A stretch of DNA of 64,000 nt from Pseudobacteriovorax sp. (GTDB lineage: Bacteria > Bdellovibrionota_B > Oligoflexia > Oligoflexales > Oligoflexaceae). Positions 63,137-64,000 of this stretch are shown here, one piece after another. The position numbers were made by a program, and so were the translations under genes. Position 1 is the first letter of the stretch. Each line of letters opens with the position of its first letter. The notes beneath the pieces are model-generated. The model saw nothing but the letters and a program-made list of their open reading frames with translations. It did no database searches and was not told the origin of the DNA. Where the stretch lies: contig JABSRP010000016.1 of NCBI GenBank assembly GCA_013215145.1, positions 124,001 through 188,000 of the forward strand, in the 5' to 3' direction.

Positions 63137-63497
63137 GTGTGCAGTATTGCTCAATTAACCCTACGAGTCGCGAGAAGTCGACGGGTTTGGTCTCGTATTC
63201 ACAACATCCGGCCTTGAGGGCTTTCTCTTTATCCTCTTGCATGGCGTTCGCACTTAGCCCAATGATGGGAAGATCCTTAGTAAGCTCGTTGGCCTTGATT
63301 TTTTCCGTAGCAATCCAGCCGTCCATAACCGGCATACGCATGTCCATGACGATGAGGTCCACCAGATTTTCATTGAGAAAGTCTAGCGCTTTTTGGCCGT
63401 TTTCTACGGTGCTTATATCATATCCTCGACGGGATAGGCGTCTACCCAGCATGTCTCGATTGAGTTCGTTGTCTTCTACTATCAAAATGCGCGTCAT
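63111..63497 (-). CDS. Single-domain response regulator (CheY-like receiver)
   Basis: A 128-residue receiver: acidic pair E8-D9 (VEDNELNRD), phospho-acceptor D52 (IVMDMRMPVMDG), switch Ser in IIGLSANAM, and Lys in YETKPVD. It resembles the receiver domains of hybrid kinases, which end in DLPIIGLSANAM. No output domain. Placed tail to tail with the HisKA-like peptide gene, with which it may form a small phosphotransfer pair. Confidence 0.9.
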   Translation of the reverse strand: MTRILIVEDNELNRDMLGRRLSRRGYDISTVENGQKALDFLNENLVDLIVMDMRMPVMDGWIATEKIKANELTKDLPIIGLSANAMQEDKEKALKAGCCEYETKPVDFSRLVGLIEQYCTPKIGLAGS

Positions 63498-63691
63498 TAA
63501 CTAAACCCCTCGATGATGTGTCGGGCTGTAATCGATTAAATTTAGTTACGTTTGAAAATAGTTTCCCTAGCAAACCTATTTGATCTTTTATGAATTGAAT
63601 TATTAAAATCTTACGAAGGACTAAATGAGTAAAGCTTTTCATTTTCCCGCCGATAGAACTCCTAGGAATTAATAAGTACTTACGTGGGCGT

Positions 63692-64000
63692 ATGAACCAG
63701 CTTTGTCTTTTAGTAGACTGCAATTCAGATGACAGTCACGATAACTTCCAGGCTCTGGTCGATAAGGAGGACCTTGTGGTACTCCCGACTTTCGTGTCGA
63801 TGGAAGAAGCTTTTCCTATGCTCGAGACAGGCAATGTCGTAGCTATGGTAGTTTTTGCGAGTCAAGCTAACGGTGACGTTCTCAGACTACTCGAGTGCTT
63901 TCGGAGATGTGTAGGTGCCATCCCCCACTTTCAAGCCATTGTCTGCGACGAACCTCAGCCGATCATCCTCTCTCAGGTTTATGAGTTCGGCGTGGAAGAG
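63692..64000 (+). CDS. Partial gene, receiver-like N-terminal part, runs off the window
   Basis: An open frame of 103 codons from ATG 63692 to the window end. It begins MNQLCLLVDCNSDDSHDNFQ and alternates hydrophobic strands and helices (DLVVLPTFVSMEEAFPML, VVAMVVFASQANGDVLRLLECF, HFQAIVCDEPQPIILSQVYEFG), the spacing of a pseudo-receiver fold without the phosphorylatable Asp of the classic DxxxP motif. No stop is reached. The identity of the complete protein cannot be judged. Confidence 0.55.
   Translation, partial: MNQLCLLVDCNSDDSHDNFQALVDKEDLVVLPTFVSMEEAFPMLETGNVVAMVVFASQANGDVLRLLECFRRCVGAIPHFQAIVCDEPQPIILSQVYEFGVEE

Noticed and set aside
1-64000. tRNA, rRNA, CRISPR, transposase or phage genes
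   Set aside because: None was recognised by reading; covariance-model and HMM searches would be needed to exclude small RNAs firmly.

Overview
The window looks like chromosomal DNA of a Gram-negative bacterium, most likely of the Bdellovibrionota/Oligoflexia lineage. This placement rests on gene content only: two TIGR02147-type HTH regulators paired with secreted proteins, an unusually large set of lipoproteins and small outer-membrane barrels, a CheA-type ATPase fused to an exported sensor domain, free-standing receivers, and ordinary Gram-negative envelope genes (bamB, mlaE, mltG, a TonB receptor). No rRNA, tRNA, CRISPR array, transposase or phage gene was seen. Genes lie on both strands in short operons, most with clear Shine-Dalgarno sequences.

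Region 1 (1-12900): a TonB-dependent receptor cut by the window edge, an M3 lipoprotein peptidase and bluB (lower ligand of B12). Then comes a minus-strand block: TIGR02147 regulator, translationally coupled HExxH exported protein, lipoprotein, preceded by a second TIGR02147 regulator. A receiver, a CheA-like ATPase protein without membrane helices, and an SH3/3D-domain lipoprotein follow. Two long inverted-repeat elements (1831-1964 and 8778-8900) sit beside genes here.

Region 2 (12900-29000) is the accessory core. It holds three tandem paralogous outer-membrane barrel genes (one broken by a single nonsense codon), an exported cysteine-containing protein, and a trypsin-like lipoprotein. A five-gene minus-strand operon (24876 to 18246) encodes three exported coiled-coil proteins, a large exported protein with a C-terminal toxin-like domain, and a small cytosolic protein overlapping it by 4 bases. 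This is the best candidate for an undescribed system: a polymorphic toxin with immunity protein and dedicated exported partners. Divergent from it are four tandem paralogous lipoproteins of a family I do not recognise.

Region 3 (29000-47000): an alpha/beta-hydrolase-like lipoprotein with an outer-membrane protein, a TPR/peptidase-MA protein, glutaredoxin, Mrp-type Fe-S carrier ATPase, an aldehyde dehydrogenase/acetolactate-synthase-like pair, TrmO, and a very acidic protein with a pilus-ATPase-type N-terminal (MshEN) domain. YfgM-like plus BamB, mannose-1-phosphate guanylyltransferase and a pseudopilin/propeller-like protein complete it.

Region 4 (47000-64000) is mostly housekeeping: truncated globin, rnc-der, mltG, PilZ protein, tatD, rdgB, bolA-like, mlaE. 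Mixed in are an exported M4/fungalysin-like protease with a C-terminal sorting tail, a metallo-beta-lactamase-fold hydrolase, an orphan HipB-like regulator, and at the end a stand-alone histidine-kinase dimerisation-like peptide facing a CheY-like receiver. The last gene runs off the window.
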